64,000 nt of DNA from Pseudophaeomoniella oleicola (taxonomy: Eukaryota > Ascomycota > Eurotiomycetes > Phaeomoniellales > Phaeomoniellaceae): positions 186,001 through 250,000 of the forward strand of contig QWDQ01000024.1 in NCBI GenBank assembly GCA_003868215.1, read 5' to 3'. Shown here one piece after another: positions 24,048-34,665 of this stretch. Position numbers and translations under genes: made by a program. Below the pieces are notes generated by a model. It was not told the DNA's origin and made no database searches. It saw only the letters and a list, made by a program, of their open reading frames with translations. How positions within the stretch are numbered: position 1 is the first letter of the stretch; the number at the start of each line of letters is the position of its first letter.

Positions 24048-26834
24048 CTATTCGTAGAGTTCCATGCCTGTATCCCTGTCCTCAATCTCCGCAATCGCCT
24101 CATCCTCGTCAATCATATCTTCGTCATCCTCGTCGTCCGTATCAGTATGATTTGGGAGAACAACTATCCTGCCGTCTTCAAGTTCGACGCGAGCAATCTC
24201 ACCGTCTCTTACTTGTCCTCTGAGAATAAGGACAGCCAGACGGTTGAGAACCTCTTTCTCAATGATACGTTGAAGAGGCCTGGCACCGTAAGCAGGCGAG
24301 TACCCAGCACTGCCAAGGTAATCCTTGACTTCCTCGGAGCATTGAATAGTGACTTTTCTTTCGTTGGCCTCCAGACGTTTCTGAATTTCGCTAATACGTA
24401 GATCAACGATCCTGCGGATCTCGCGTCTGCTGAGTCTGTTGAATATGACAGTGGAGCTGATACGGTTGAGGAATTCAGGCAAGAAGTAGTTCCGCAACGC
24501 TGTCATGACGAGCTCCCTTGTTGTTGGGTCGATCTTACCATCGGGTGCGTTTTGCCTCGAAAGGTACTCAGCCCCAAGGTTGCTTGTCATCACAACGATG
24601 CAATTGCGCGCGTCGACCACTCTACCCTGGCCGTCGGTAATACGGCCATCATCCATGAGCTGGAGAAGGACTGTCAAGACTTCCTTTGCTGCCTTCTCAA
24701 CTTCATCGAACAAGAGAATGGAGAACGGACGTCTCCTGAGTGCCTCAGTCAACTGACCACCGGCATCATGGCCAACGTATCCTGGAGGCGCACCAATCAT
24801 TCTGCTCAGTGAATGCCTTTCCTGGTATTCAGACATGTCGAAGCGTATCATCGCCTTAGGGTCGTCGAACAAGAACTCTGCAAGAGCTTTAGTAAGCAGA
24901 GTCTTACCAGTACCAGAAGGACCACAGAACAAGAAGCTTGGAGGTTGATTGGGGTTGCTGAGACCGGACCGTTGCAATCTGATTGCATTGGAGACAGATC
25001 CAACCGCTTCTTTCTGGCCAATTACGACTTTTCCGAGGTATCTTTCCATATGGAGCAGCTTGTCTTTCTCGCTTGTCTTAAGTCTGGTAACAGGAATACC
25101 AGTCCATCTTGCAACAATTTCATTGATTTGGTCGGGTCCAACGGCGTCAGTGACGAGGATTTCTCCTGAACCTTGTCTTGCAGAGTTCTCGGCTTCAGCT
25201 CTCAACCTTTCTTGTTCCAAGAAGTGAATGCGTTTTTCGGTATCTGGGATAGCGTAGTAAGTGAGGTCAGATGCTGTCATCAAGTCACCTGATCGCTCCG
25301 CCTCCTCCTTCTTGATCTTGAGTTGATCAAGTTTCATCTTTGCTTCCTGAATGTCCCTACTTCTCGCCTTCTCGCTCTCGTAGTGTTCACGAAGGGGCCT
25401 CAACTCTTCCTCGACATTGGCGGCTTCGGCCTTAGCCTCGTCCAGACGGATCTTCGATGCCGCATCCTTCTCACGTTCCAACGCGTGGATCTCGATCTGT
25501 AATTGACGCAGTTTCCTTTCGAGGTTGTCTAGTGCTTCTGGTTGCGATTCACGAGTGACACGGACTGCTGCTGCTGCTTCATCGATCAAGTCCACGGCTG
25601 AGTCTGGCAGTCGGCGTGCCGTTAAATAGCGCGCTGCAAGATTCGCTGCCGCGACAATAGCACCATCGAGGATGTTGACACCGTGGTGGACTTCGTATCT
25701 CTCTTTGAGACCTCGAAGAATGGAGACGGTTTCTGGTATTGTAGGCTCCTTGACAAGGACCTGCTGGAATCTTCGTTCGAAGGCCGCATCTTTCTCAATA
25801 TATTTCCGATATTCGGCGAGGGTAGTGGCACCGATACAGTGCAATTGACCACGGGCTAGCATGGGCTTCAGTAAGTTAGCAGCATCCATGCCGCCTTCGC
25901 CGCTAGAGCCAGCACCCATCAGAAGGTGGATCTCGTCGACAAATAGAACGACCATCTCCTTCGAGTCCTCGATCTCTTTGAGAACACCCTTCATACGCTC
26001 TTCGAATTCGCCCCTGTATTTGCTGCCAGCGACCAGTGAGCCCACGTCAAGGGACAACAGTCTGCAAGCTGCCAGATTTGCTGGGACATCGACGTTGACG
26101 ATTCGTTGTGCCAAACCTTCAACGACTGTGGTCTTACCAACACCAGGTTCACCAATCAGCACGGGATTGTTCTTGGTGCGCCGGCTGAGAATACGGATGA
26201 CTCTTCTGATCTCTTCTTCTCTGCCAATGACGGGGTCGATCTTCCCTTCTCGTGCCATCGCAGTCATATCGATGGTGAACTTCTTAAGGTTTTCGTTTTC
26301 TTGCTCTGCGTCTGCTGTCTTCGAGTCTACCCGCTTTGTACCTCTGATTTGCTGAATCGCATCGGTGATGAGTTTTGGATTGGGGACATTAGCCTCAGCC
26401 AAAGCTTTTTGGACATCTTTGTCTTGCGCCAGACAAGTAATCAGGTGGTCGATGGCAATATAGCTATCTTTCTGCGTCTTCGAGAGTTCGTTGGCGCCTC
26501 GGAGGATCTTTGAGAAGGCCGGTGACACGGAAACGTGTTCTGGCGGGGGATCTTGACTTGGTAATCTGACTAGATGTTTGTTGATGGCCCTGCTCAGTAG
26601 TTGTACGTCTCCATGTGCTCTCTCAACTACTTGTTTAAACAAAGGTGCTGAACTGGTGTTATGTGAGGCGTTAAATGAGGCTTGTTGATCTTTCGATTCA
26701 TCGACGGGTGGATCGAAGAGGACGGATGCTAGATGAATGGGTAATATCTGCGCGTGAGAATATTGTTCTGCAAGTGCTGCGGCATCGCTCAATGCTTTCT
26801 GAGCACGATCTGTAAATTGCATATTCGCAGCCAT
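24048..26834 (-). CDS. HSP104: Hsp104/ClpB disaggregase
   Basis: Hexameric AAA+ chaperone that pulls proteins out of aggregates with Hsp70/Hsp40 and gives thermotolerance; cytosol and nucleus. A single exon gives 928 residues from ATG 26,834, chosen because CCAACATGG is a good initiation context and MAANMQFTDRAQKAL matches family N-termini. Domains in order: Clp N-domain (about 5-165), AAA-1 with Walker A GEPGVGKT near 228-235 and DEIHLLMGAG, coiled-coil middle domain (about 410-530), AAA-2 with GPSGTGKT and LLFDEVEKA, then the C-terminal small domain and a very acidic tail. The tail (DTDDEDDEDMIDEDE) places it with cytosolic Hsp104 rather than mitochondrial Hsp78, as does the N-domain. A stepped heat-shock element lies 286 bases upstream. 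Confidence 0.97.
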   Translation of the reverse strand: MAANMQFTDRAQKALSDAAALAEQYSHAQILPIHLASVLFDPPVDESKDQQASFNASHNTSSAPLFKQVVERAHGDVQLLSRAINKHLVRLPSQDPPPEHVSVSPAFSKILRGANELSKTQKDSYIAIDHLITCLAQDKDVQKALAEANVPNPKLITDAIQQIRGTKRVDSKTADAEQENENLKKFTIDMTAMAREGKIDPVIGREEEIRRVIRILSRRTKNNPVLIGEPGVGKTTVVEGLAQRIVNVDVPANLAACRLLSLDVGSLVAGSKYRGEFEERMKGVLKEIEDSKEMVVLFVDEIHLLMGAGSSGEGGMDAANLLKPMLARGQLHCIGATTLAEYRKYIEKDAAFERRFQQVLVKEPTIPETVSILRGLKERYEVHHGVNILDGAIVAAANLAARYLTARRLPDSAVDLIDEAAAAVRVTRESQPEALDNLERKLRQLQIEIHALEREKDAASKIRLDEAKAEAANVEEELRPLREHYESEKARSRDIQEAKMKLDQLKIKKEEAERSGDLMTASDLTYYAIPDTEKRIHFLEQERLRAEAENSARQGSGEILVTDAVGPDQINEIVARWTGIPVTRLKTSEKDKLLHMERYLGKVVIGQKEAVGSVSNAIRLQRSGLSNPNQPPSFLFCGPSGTGKTLLTKALAEFLFDDPKAMIRFDMSEYQERHSLSRMIGAPPGYVGHDAGGQLTEALRRRPFSILLFDEVEKAAKEVLTVLLQLMDDGRITDGQGRVVDARNCIVVMTSNLGAEYLSRQNAPDGKIDPTTRELVMTALRNYFLPEFLNRISSTVIFNRLSRREIRRIVDLRISEIQKRLEANERKVTIQCSEEVKDYLGSAGYSPAYGARPLQRIIEKEVLNRLAVLILRGQVRDGEIARVELEDGRIVVLPNHTDTDDEDDEDMIDEDEAIAEIEDRDTGMELYE

Positions 26835-27919
26835 GTTGGGAGATATCAAAATGTAACTTGCGATGTGTATGTGAAGCGCTTCAATCTGCGCGATGTGATT
26901 TCGATTTTAAAACACTCATGCAAAGTGTATGTTCATCTATGGTTAGGAAAAAAGAAGAGAGAGAAGCAAAAAGCAAGTCAAGCCAGAAGGAAAATATATC
27001 TCTGGTCTCCTGCCAACTTGAACCGGGTCGTTCGGGCACTGGAACAATCGTTGAATTTGAAAGAACTGGCCAGTAAATGCTCGTCTCTACCCGATATGCA
27101 CAGAACGGAGACAGAAGCATTCTGGGCGCTTCTAGGACCTTCGTCATAGCATTTCCATTTCTGGTTTAGTGTGGCGTAGGTGAGCGGCGAGGCGGGGCAG
27201 AATGGAAATGGAAGGCGGTCGGCGGCGGGGATGGTTTGGGATTGTTTCTACTTTGAATACATAATTAATACCTAACGTACTAATTTACGTAGCATAGCAT
27301 AACTACTACGTACACACGAGATGAGATGCGTCTGAATTCGATCAGTGCGGACCGGTAGGATTCTGCATGCTGTGTGCATCTGTACTGTACAGCAGTACAT
27401 ACTATGGTCTAGTCGATCATAAAGGTAACATTTCAACAAGGCAAACGTATCCCAACTCCATTCGCTCTCATCGATGTGATCTTCCCTTTCGAGGCAGATG
27501 ATTCCGTCCGCTTCCGCGTTTCAATCCTACGTTTGTTAGGGACTTGTACTACGTAGTGCATAGTGTGGCTTTCTGCAAGACCCAGGATACTGAGGTGAAG
27601 GAGTCTGGTCGGCATTATGACATATGCGAAGGGTAGTTTCGAGACGAGTGGATTTCAGGGAATAGATCGAGAGCATTGTATTTGGCAACGATGACCAGAG
27701 AATATCCAGTACTTCACATTTAGGACCACAGTGGTCTTTGGTATCCTGCCGATCTCAGTATGCAATCTGTCTCAAGTCAATTGGAAAAAGAGCACCTTGT
27801 ATACAACTAATTTGGATATCTTTATTTACAGTGAACACATGCGTCGGGACGCAATTCAGTAACAGTCGCTTGAACGCTGAAATTGCAATACAACAGAATA
27901 CAACGGGTCTTTCCCCCTA
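26835..27919. other. Intergenic stretch upstream of HSP104
   Basis: About 1.1 kb with no supported gene. It carries the stepped heat-shock element, a GC-rich patch near 27,178-27,235 and two ACTACGTA-type words (near 27,303 and 27,548). The downstream end of the glucan synthase relative lies at its right edge. Confidence 0.45.
27120..27142 (-). promoter_or_regulatory. Step-type heat-shock element upstream of HSP104
   Basis: TTC triplets stand at 27,120, 27,130 and 27,140, exactly ten bases apart, the spacing of the step-type heat-shock element bound by yeast Hsf1 trimers. Extra GAA words at 27,103 and 27,114 flank it. Position and spacing are read directly; Hsf1 binding is inferred. Confidence 0.65.
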
Positions 27920-30900
27920 CTATGGTTTCGTCAACTGCTCCTTTCTATAAAACTTGAACGCAACCAAATTGATCCCAAGGTTGAGCCCCAAGCCAATCCA
28001 GAACCACGGCTGTCTGATGCCAGCCATGACATCGATGCCAAAGTTTGGAAAGACTGGACCCGGTCCTTCACGGTCTGGGCCAACCGCCTGAGCAACAATA
28101 GTTGCAGCAGCACCGATAACCTGAGCCGTGATCAGAGTGAACGAAACGTGCAACCTCGTCAATGTCGCCAGGAGGATCATGCCAAAACCGACCCCTTGGA
28201 ATGAGTCGAGCACGCCTAGCCAAAGCCAGAGTGCCCGACCGGCAAATGCTGAAGCGGCTGCTGAACCAGTCCAAGGTAAGTAGGCTCCGATACCAGAGGT
28301 ACCCCAAAGCATTTGCGCCCATCGAGGAGCCCCTAGCCCAATGGCGAAGAGGGGCATGATCCATGAATGCCTATTGCTTAGTACGCCAAAAACGAGGAGG
28401 ATGGCTGTCCAGACAACGATGAAGAACAAGGCCGCCAAAAGAGCCATTTGCCATGTTGGCACGGCCCGTGAGCCCCAGAAATAGAGCCAGCTGCGGCCGT
28501 ACGGTGCGGAGAGAAAGAAGTTCTGAATAAGAATAGATCCGAAGAACCAAAGAATGAGTCTGCGGCGGTATATGCTTCTGAAGAAGCTCGGAACGCTTCC
28601 TGGTGTCTGTCTGTAGTAGTCTGGGAGACCCATGAATAAGACCAGGCCGGCTAGGCACATGATAGCACCGATCGTGACACCTACGGTGGTAGCAACCACA
28701 GGCTTCGTGACGATTAAGGTGGCTGTATTGGTACCAGCAGCTTCAAGCCTGTTCAAGGTCGACGCCCACCACCAAAGCCCGGCAAGGTAGACCTGCTGGG
28801 TTCCCTGGATAATACACGCTCTATACACCCACATTGGGACAGTAGCACCACCTATAAACGTCAGTATCGTTACCTGCAATAGTGTGACCCAACATACCTT
28901 GATCCCCGAAGTTCAAGGCGAAGTAAATTGAGCCGCTCGCGGATGCTGCGGCGTAAAAGCCAGTACCAACATTCTGATTCCACGTCTTGCCGTAATCGGT
29001 GCTGATCAATGGCGCCACCCCGATCAAAATGAACGAGATGCCATAGAGGAAGAAAGGCGATGACAATATGAAGCGAGATTGGAGTTGACGGTAGAGAAGC
29101 CACCAGATGATGGAGAAGACCAGATATATACCCGACACCGTGTACAGCTTGGAAGCTGGGCCTCCAACTTGTCCTGTGAGAAGTGTGACTTGATAAGAGT
29201 TCGCCGCCATGATCTGACCAAGCGCAAGTAGAAACGAATAGACTGGCCAATCTCCGATTTTTCGCACCAAGAATTTCCGGAGACCCTTGGGAGCAATATA
29301 GTCATCATGAAGGGCAAATTGCTCGTCGTCTTCAGCTTGTGAGACCATGAGGTACGGCGCCTGAGCTTTGTTGTTGAATACGCGGCTCGCACGTTTACCC
29401 ATCTTGACCTCGCTCATGCGGCTGAACCAATCTTTCTCACTCTTCTCAATATATTCCTCGATGCATGTCTTTGTCGAATTTTTACCGCTAAGGTCTCCAA
29501 GCATGGATTCAAACTCTCTGGCGTAGTCCTTGTTCTGATCCTTGAAAAATGGTGCGACATTCTGCAGTTGGAAGTCTTTCCTGTCACCAACGATGCTGTT
29601 AATGCTCAAATTAGATGTCCGGCGCGATCGCCTGTATGGATATTGATCTTCCGTGTGTAGAAGATTCTCCGCCGATGAATGAGCGGAATCATTGTACGCC
29701 CCGAATTCGGGTTGCGGAAGCCCGTCGTCAGGAGCGATGGAGCTAGCTCTTGACGCTGTTGGCTCTGGTAGTGAAATCGACGGCAGTCGACCACTCTCTA
29801 GCCATGCCGGAAATGATGTCGTATTGGAAGATGATTGGACGCGTGTACCAAGTCCGTAGCCAAGCTGTGGTTCCACAGCTAGTAAAGTAGCACCGCTTGT
29901 GGACCGTGCCCTCGTGCGTCGACCGCTTTGTTCCTCGGTTCCGGTGTCCACAGTCAGCCCAAGACCTGTTGCAGCTGTTGAGAGCCTTCTCTTATGTGTA
30001 GAAGCATATCGATCTCCGCTGGATGGGCCAGTTGAGGAATCACGGTAAGTAGCATCCAGATCTGGTGTGTTTGCCCTTGAAGCTTGCTCGGAGTTTGGGT
30101 CAATAGTGTCGGTCGATTCGCGACGAGACGAATCATGGCCAGGGCCCTTGACACTGCCCATTCGAGTTATATCAATTCGCGGCACAGGTGGTAACGTAAG
30201 ATCTATGGCGCTGCTTGTACTTGTCGCGCGAGATCGAGTCACTGGGACATTGGGGTCATCATAGGTGCTCAATCTGACTTGGCTTGAGCGGCGACGATCT
30301 TGGCTCATGCTGATGCGGCCTTCTGAGGGTAGGTCGGTGAAGCTGCTAATGGATCTTCGGTGTGACTGGAAGCTAGCCCGCTTCGATCTGTTCGCGTACT
30401 TGTTATGCTTATCGATAGACATAGACTGGAGAGTCTCAAGGTCTCCAACCCATTGGGCGACCGGGAATCTTTGCTTTGCGCTACGTGCACGCAACTCGGC
30501 TCTGACCGACTTCTTAGACCCCAGCGCATCTTCAATAGCGTTCCCGAATTGGCTAAGCATATGCTTTGTCGTTGTAGATTCGACGGTGAACCACCAGCCC
30601 GGCATCTGCCCCAATCCACCAACACGAGCGCCGACTCCCAGTGCACCTTTCCTTCCGAATTCAACGGCGACGAGACCGAAAGGTTCATCCCTAGATGGGA
30701 TTAGGGCGAACTCGGCGCCAGAGAAGATGAATGGAGGGAGTGCAGTAAATTCTGGTTTCGAGAAAACTCTTCCAGGAAAGACTTGCATAAGCTTGTCTAA
30801 TTTAATCGCCGCGAAGCGGCCATAAAGATCAATGACTGGTCCAATAGCGATTAGTTGAGCCTTGGGGTGCTTCTCCAAGATGCTAGGGAAGATGTCGGCT

Positions 30901-32716
30901 ATAAGATCGACTCCTTTCTGCATTGACCAACGCCCAACAAACACGAAGAGTTCGGCTTCAGGATCGACGTTGAGGCCAGCCCACTCTTGAGCCTTCCTAC
31001 GGAGCTCACCGCGCTCTGCTTCAAATGCTGCATCGACGGTGACTTTCGAGGTTTCGGCAGGGTCATTGCGGTTCCATTCGGCAGTGTCGCTGGGATCCGG
31101 ATTTGGGAGAGCTCCAATCGTCTGTAGACCCCAAAATATGGGGTATCTTGCCCAAGAACGTTTACCATATTTCTTTGATACTCCTACCGCTCCGAATCCC
31201 TTCTGATGTATACGAAGGTAGCTGGCGCCCGCGTGAAGAAGGTTGAACACTTCTCCAAATTGAACATATTCTTGGACAATCTCGTTGGAGAGATTGTAAA
31301 CGCGGCATACCTCATCCGCTTCCTTCTCGTTCCGCATCGGCCACAAGCCTTGAAACTCGGCGTTATGAAGTGAAAGGCAACAGGGAATAGTATCAGGTAA
31401 AAGGTACAAGGGTGCAATTGCGCCGTGGTAATCATTGATATGGTAGAGATGAGGCTTGTACCGGCGGATGGCTTCTGCGATGCATTGGTTCCAGGCAGAG
31501 TAATAGACTGTTCAGCGTTAGTGAGAATCGGTCCGCCTCCACTACTTCGTTACTTACTAGCACTTTCGAGGTCGTCCATACGCTCTGGATAAGGATCGGT
31601 CTTTGACTGTTGTCGAAACACAGGAGCATCCAAAAGGACGTAGGTGATATTACGCAGCACGTGCATTCGAACATGGATCTCGTATCGACTGCCAAGGATT
31701 TGTGCAACCATTGGTTCTTGCTCCTCCTCTGGCTTTTCTGGGTATTCGACACCTCCTACACAGGGTACGACCCAAATGAGATCCTGGTGACCAAGATTTT
31801 TACCCATTAATTGAGCCATAACGCCCAGGCCACCGATTTTTATCTTGATAGACCAGTCCTCGATATCGTATTCCATCGTAGCAATGAGTACGCGTCGACG
31901 ATTTGGAGCGCCTAAAGCTGCAGCAAGGCCCAGCTCGGTATCAGGTCCAGGTGTCGGAAATCTCGAAGGTGGAAGTAATGATAGGGTGCTCTTCATCTTT
32001 TCAGAAAATCGCTGATCTTGCATTGAAGGTCCAGAAGGTAACCGAGTAAACTTCTGCCGGAGTCTCAGGGGGATGAATGACGAGTTTGATACCCCGTACT
32101 TGTTGAACTTGACTTGGTAGAATGACTGTATGTATAGCAGGACGCCGACGGAAGCCGTCAGGATTGGAACACCGGCAAGTAGTCCGTACATGAGGATCTG
32201 ATGTAATTGCGAACCCATCGGATACAATGTCATCTTCCGGGTATCAGGAGCCAATTCCACGGTCCACCCTAAATAAGGATAGTCTGGACTGCTAGAAATC
32301 TCGAACTTGTTGGTAAAGACCACATGGTGGCGCGTAGTGGTCGTATCTAGAGAACTGGTTAGCTCATCTCAGCTATACCAGTCGCAGCCCGCGTAAACCA
32401 TCAGCCATGCGCACTCACTTCCATCAGGTTTGTTTGAAATCGCTGTCACGTTGATATTTTGAGGCCATTCGGCTAGAAGCTCATAGGTATAATCCCCATC
32501 CGACAGATGTTTCATTTTATGAGATATTCCTGCATCTGATTGCCACTGGTTGAAAGGCCCCTTGATATCAACCTCAGAAAAGGTGGCATTCGCGATATCT
32601 CTGGCGCCATGGTCGATCCGTCTCGCTATATCTACTTGTATCGACTCTGATACCGAGAAGAGAACAACAAACGTAACAGAAAGCACCGACGAGACAAACG
32701 GAAATGGGGACTTCAT
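27920..32716 (-). CDS. Alpha-1,3-glucan synthase relative lacking GH13 domain
   Basis: Predicted plasma-membrane synthase of cell-wall alpha-glucan. Four exons, 32,716-32,419, 32,346-31,558, 31,507-28,898 and 28,851-27,920, give 1,542 residues; the introns are 72, 50 and 46 nt with clean GTGAGT, GTAAGT and GTATGT donors. Order: signal peptide (1-25), a short extracellular carbohydrate-binding-like segment, one membrane helix (about 150-172), a cytosolic GT5 starch-synthase-type domain with KIGGL at 269-273 and the E-x7-E motif at E637/E645 (DEPFGLVAVEFG), a Ser/Arg-rich linker, then a multi-helix export domain from about 1,140 to the end. Canonical Ags1/Mok1 proteins are near 2,400 residues because an extracellular GH13 domain precedes this. 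Here no GH13 sequence exists upstream on this strand, and the protein starts with its own signal peptide, so it looks naturally short, as reported for fission yeast Mok14. Confidence 0.9.
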
Positions 32717-34665
32717 GGCTAGCCACAGATGTAGATGGTCTCGAGTACGTCTGTGACCGACTGAAGTCGATATAAAGGAGAAACTTGAACAACTGAGAAA
32801 GAAACAGGAAAGGAAATAAACAGATGCAATGGTCGAGATCACAGTGTTGATCTATGTCCACACGAGATCCATGCCTACCCTGATTGAGGGGGTCCAACCA
32901 TATAAATTCCTCACCGGCAGCTCATAGATGTTGGTGGATGTATGTTGCGGCTTCTCGCTCCACTGCCATGGGTCGAAGGATGATGCTGTTTTAGGACAAA
33001 TCACAGTGGGCGCAGTATTCCCACGAGTGGAGAGCAAGGCTGAAGGGGAGCTCAAGGTGTATGAAGGTGATGTTAAATTGGTGCTGAGGTGAGGCGGAAA
33101 ATACATTCCTTGCAAGGCTAACGTAAGGTCGTCGGGCAAGCCACTTGGGCGTACAGTGCATTGAGCGCGTGGACGTTCGAACCCGCCCTGCCATAGCTGT
33201 CGCGTACCTCAAGTAAAGGTGAGGACAATTGGGAAATCACTTGAAACGTGAGCCAACACATGGAATTGCGGAGTATGACACATTGAGGCGATGTTGAGGG
33301 GGGTAAAGAGCAGGAGTCGATCAGGTAAGCGCCAACATACGCTCCAAAGATGATGCTGTACTAGAAGCGGAAAATTGTCAGCAGCCAAGCTTCGCTTACC
33401 CCCAATCCAACTATCATCATCCTATTATAAGGCATGTTGACATGCGAAGGATCATTTGCAACTTCGAAGCTGCACGGCAGGGTATCAGCATTGGCGTTTT
33501 GGCGTTTTGGCGTAAGTTGGCAATGCAGTCAGGTTGGGAGGAAGAACTGATGTTGAACGGCGAGGTCGTTCACACCGGAAAGACGGGCATGTATGCGATG
33601 CGGCATGTGGCGTACACCTAGTATGATACTGTACAGTATGATTGTATGATTACACGAGAGACATGCATGCAGTAATATGCAACTTTGCTGTACTCTCAGG
33701 CCACTTCACATATGTCGGTCTCTCTATGTTGACATATAACATGTTTCCTGTTGATGTCGTCGTGGAGAGTCACAGTCGCAGACGAGAGGACTCACCCAAC
33801 ACAACATCACCTTGTACAGAGCATAATCGACTAAATGAAGTTGGTGAAAGTGCTGTCAAACCATTGCTAATTATAGGTTAGATAGTGAGCCGCAGCATTG
33901 TGCCCAACGAGCCGCTCACCTTCATCATTACATCCACCGATTGGAGGTTTCGTAAGATGAATATGTTCATCTTTCATTCAATCTATAACATTTCCTCCAC
34001 ACCAGGCTGGGGACCATCACAAGCTGCAAACGCTCCAGCATATCGAAGTGGAAGCTCCAGGCTGTAAGCCGTAGAGCAAGAAACAAAAGATCGGCACGTC
34101 TGAGCTGACTCTTTTTAAGAAAACCAGTAAGAGCCGAGTCTTATATGGCATACCTCCAAGCATCTGGAGACATTCCACCATCAGATGCCTATCTCTCTAT
34201 ACCGCTTCTCGAGTGTCTGTGCAGAATCGTGTCCTAGTGTCTTTGTCGCCAACTCCATAGGCGCAGACCTTAGCCGAAGCTGACACAGAAGCAAGCAAGG
34301 CTGACGATATCCCCTGCTTTCTGATTCACCAGTTCTGTTTTGGTTCAGCAGTTTAAACTAGGGTAGGCAGTCTATAGTGCTTTACGATGTGTTCATCGCC
34401 TCGCCGCCCTCGTTTGCTGACGCCCAATCACCCGAGACTGAGCTTCCATGTTCAGTAGTATTGGTTCGTCCGTTTGTCTAATTTAAGTACTGGTGCCTCA
34501 AAGCATTCATATACAGTCTGGATCCTTACGGGAGGTATGGCAGAACGTCTAAAGCACATACTCTTTACTCGAGACCTCGAAATATAACGGCGGGTGAGAG
34601 GTAACACCAGTTCAAGCAAATCTTTTGTGTTTTGGTTTCGCATTACAATCTACCTCATATTCAAT
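32717..34665. other. Shared divergent promoter region of the alpha-glucan pair
   Basis: About 1.9 kb between the start codons of two head-to-head genes. No GH13-like or other supported frame is present on either strand. It must hold both promoters and any shared control sites. A 9-base unit is repeated at 33,495-33,513 (GGCGTTTT type). Confidence 0.5.

Noticed and set aside
25861-26513. Long plus-strand frames opposite HSP104
   Set aside because: They are shadows of the AAA-1 domain on the other strand.
26754-27149. 131-codon frame over the HSP104 promoter
   Set aside because: It covers the HSP104 start and the heat-shock element on the opposite strand; no homology.
30265-30825. 186-codon frame opposite the synthase relative
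   Set aside because: It is antisense to a strongly conserved GT5 region, which forces an open shadow frame.
33175-33184. GTTCGAACCC, like a tRNA B box
   Set aside because: The bases on either side do not form a T-arm stem, and no A box or acceptor pairing is present at the right distance.
34594-34665. Longer N-terminus for the GH13 enzyme
   Set aside because: Starting at 34,594 would bury the signal peptide 24 residues in; the ATG at 34,666 gives a normal secretory start.
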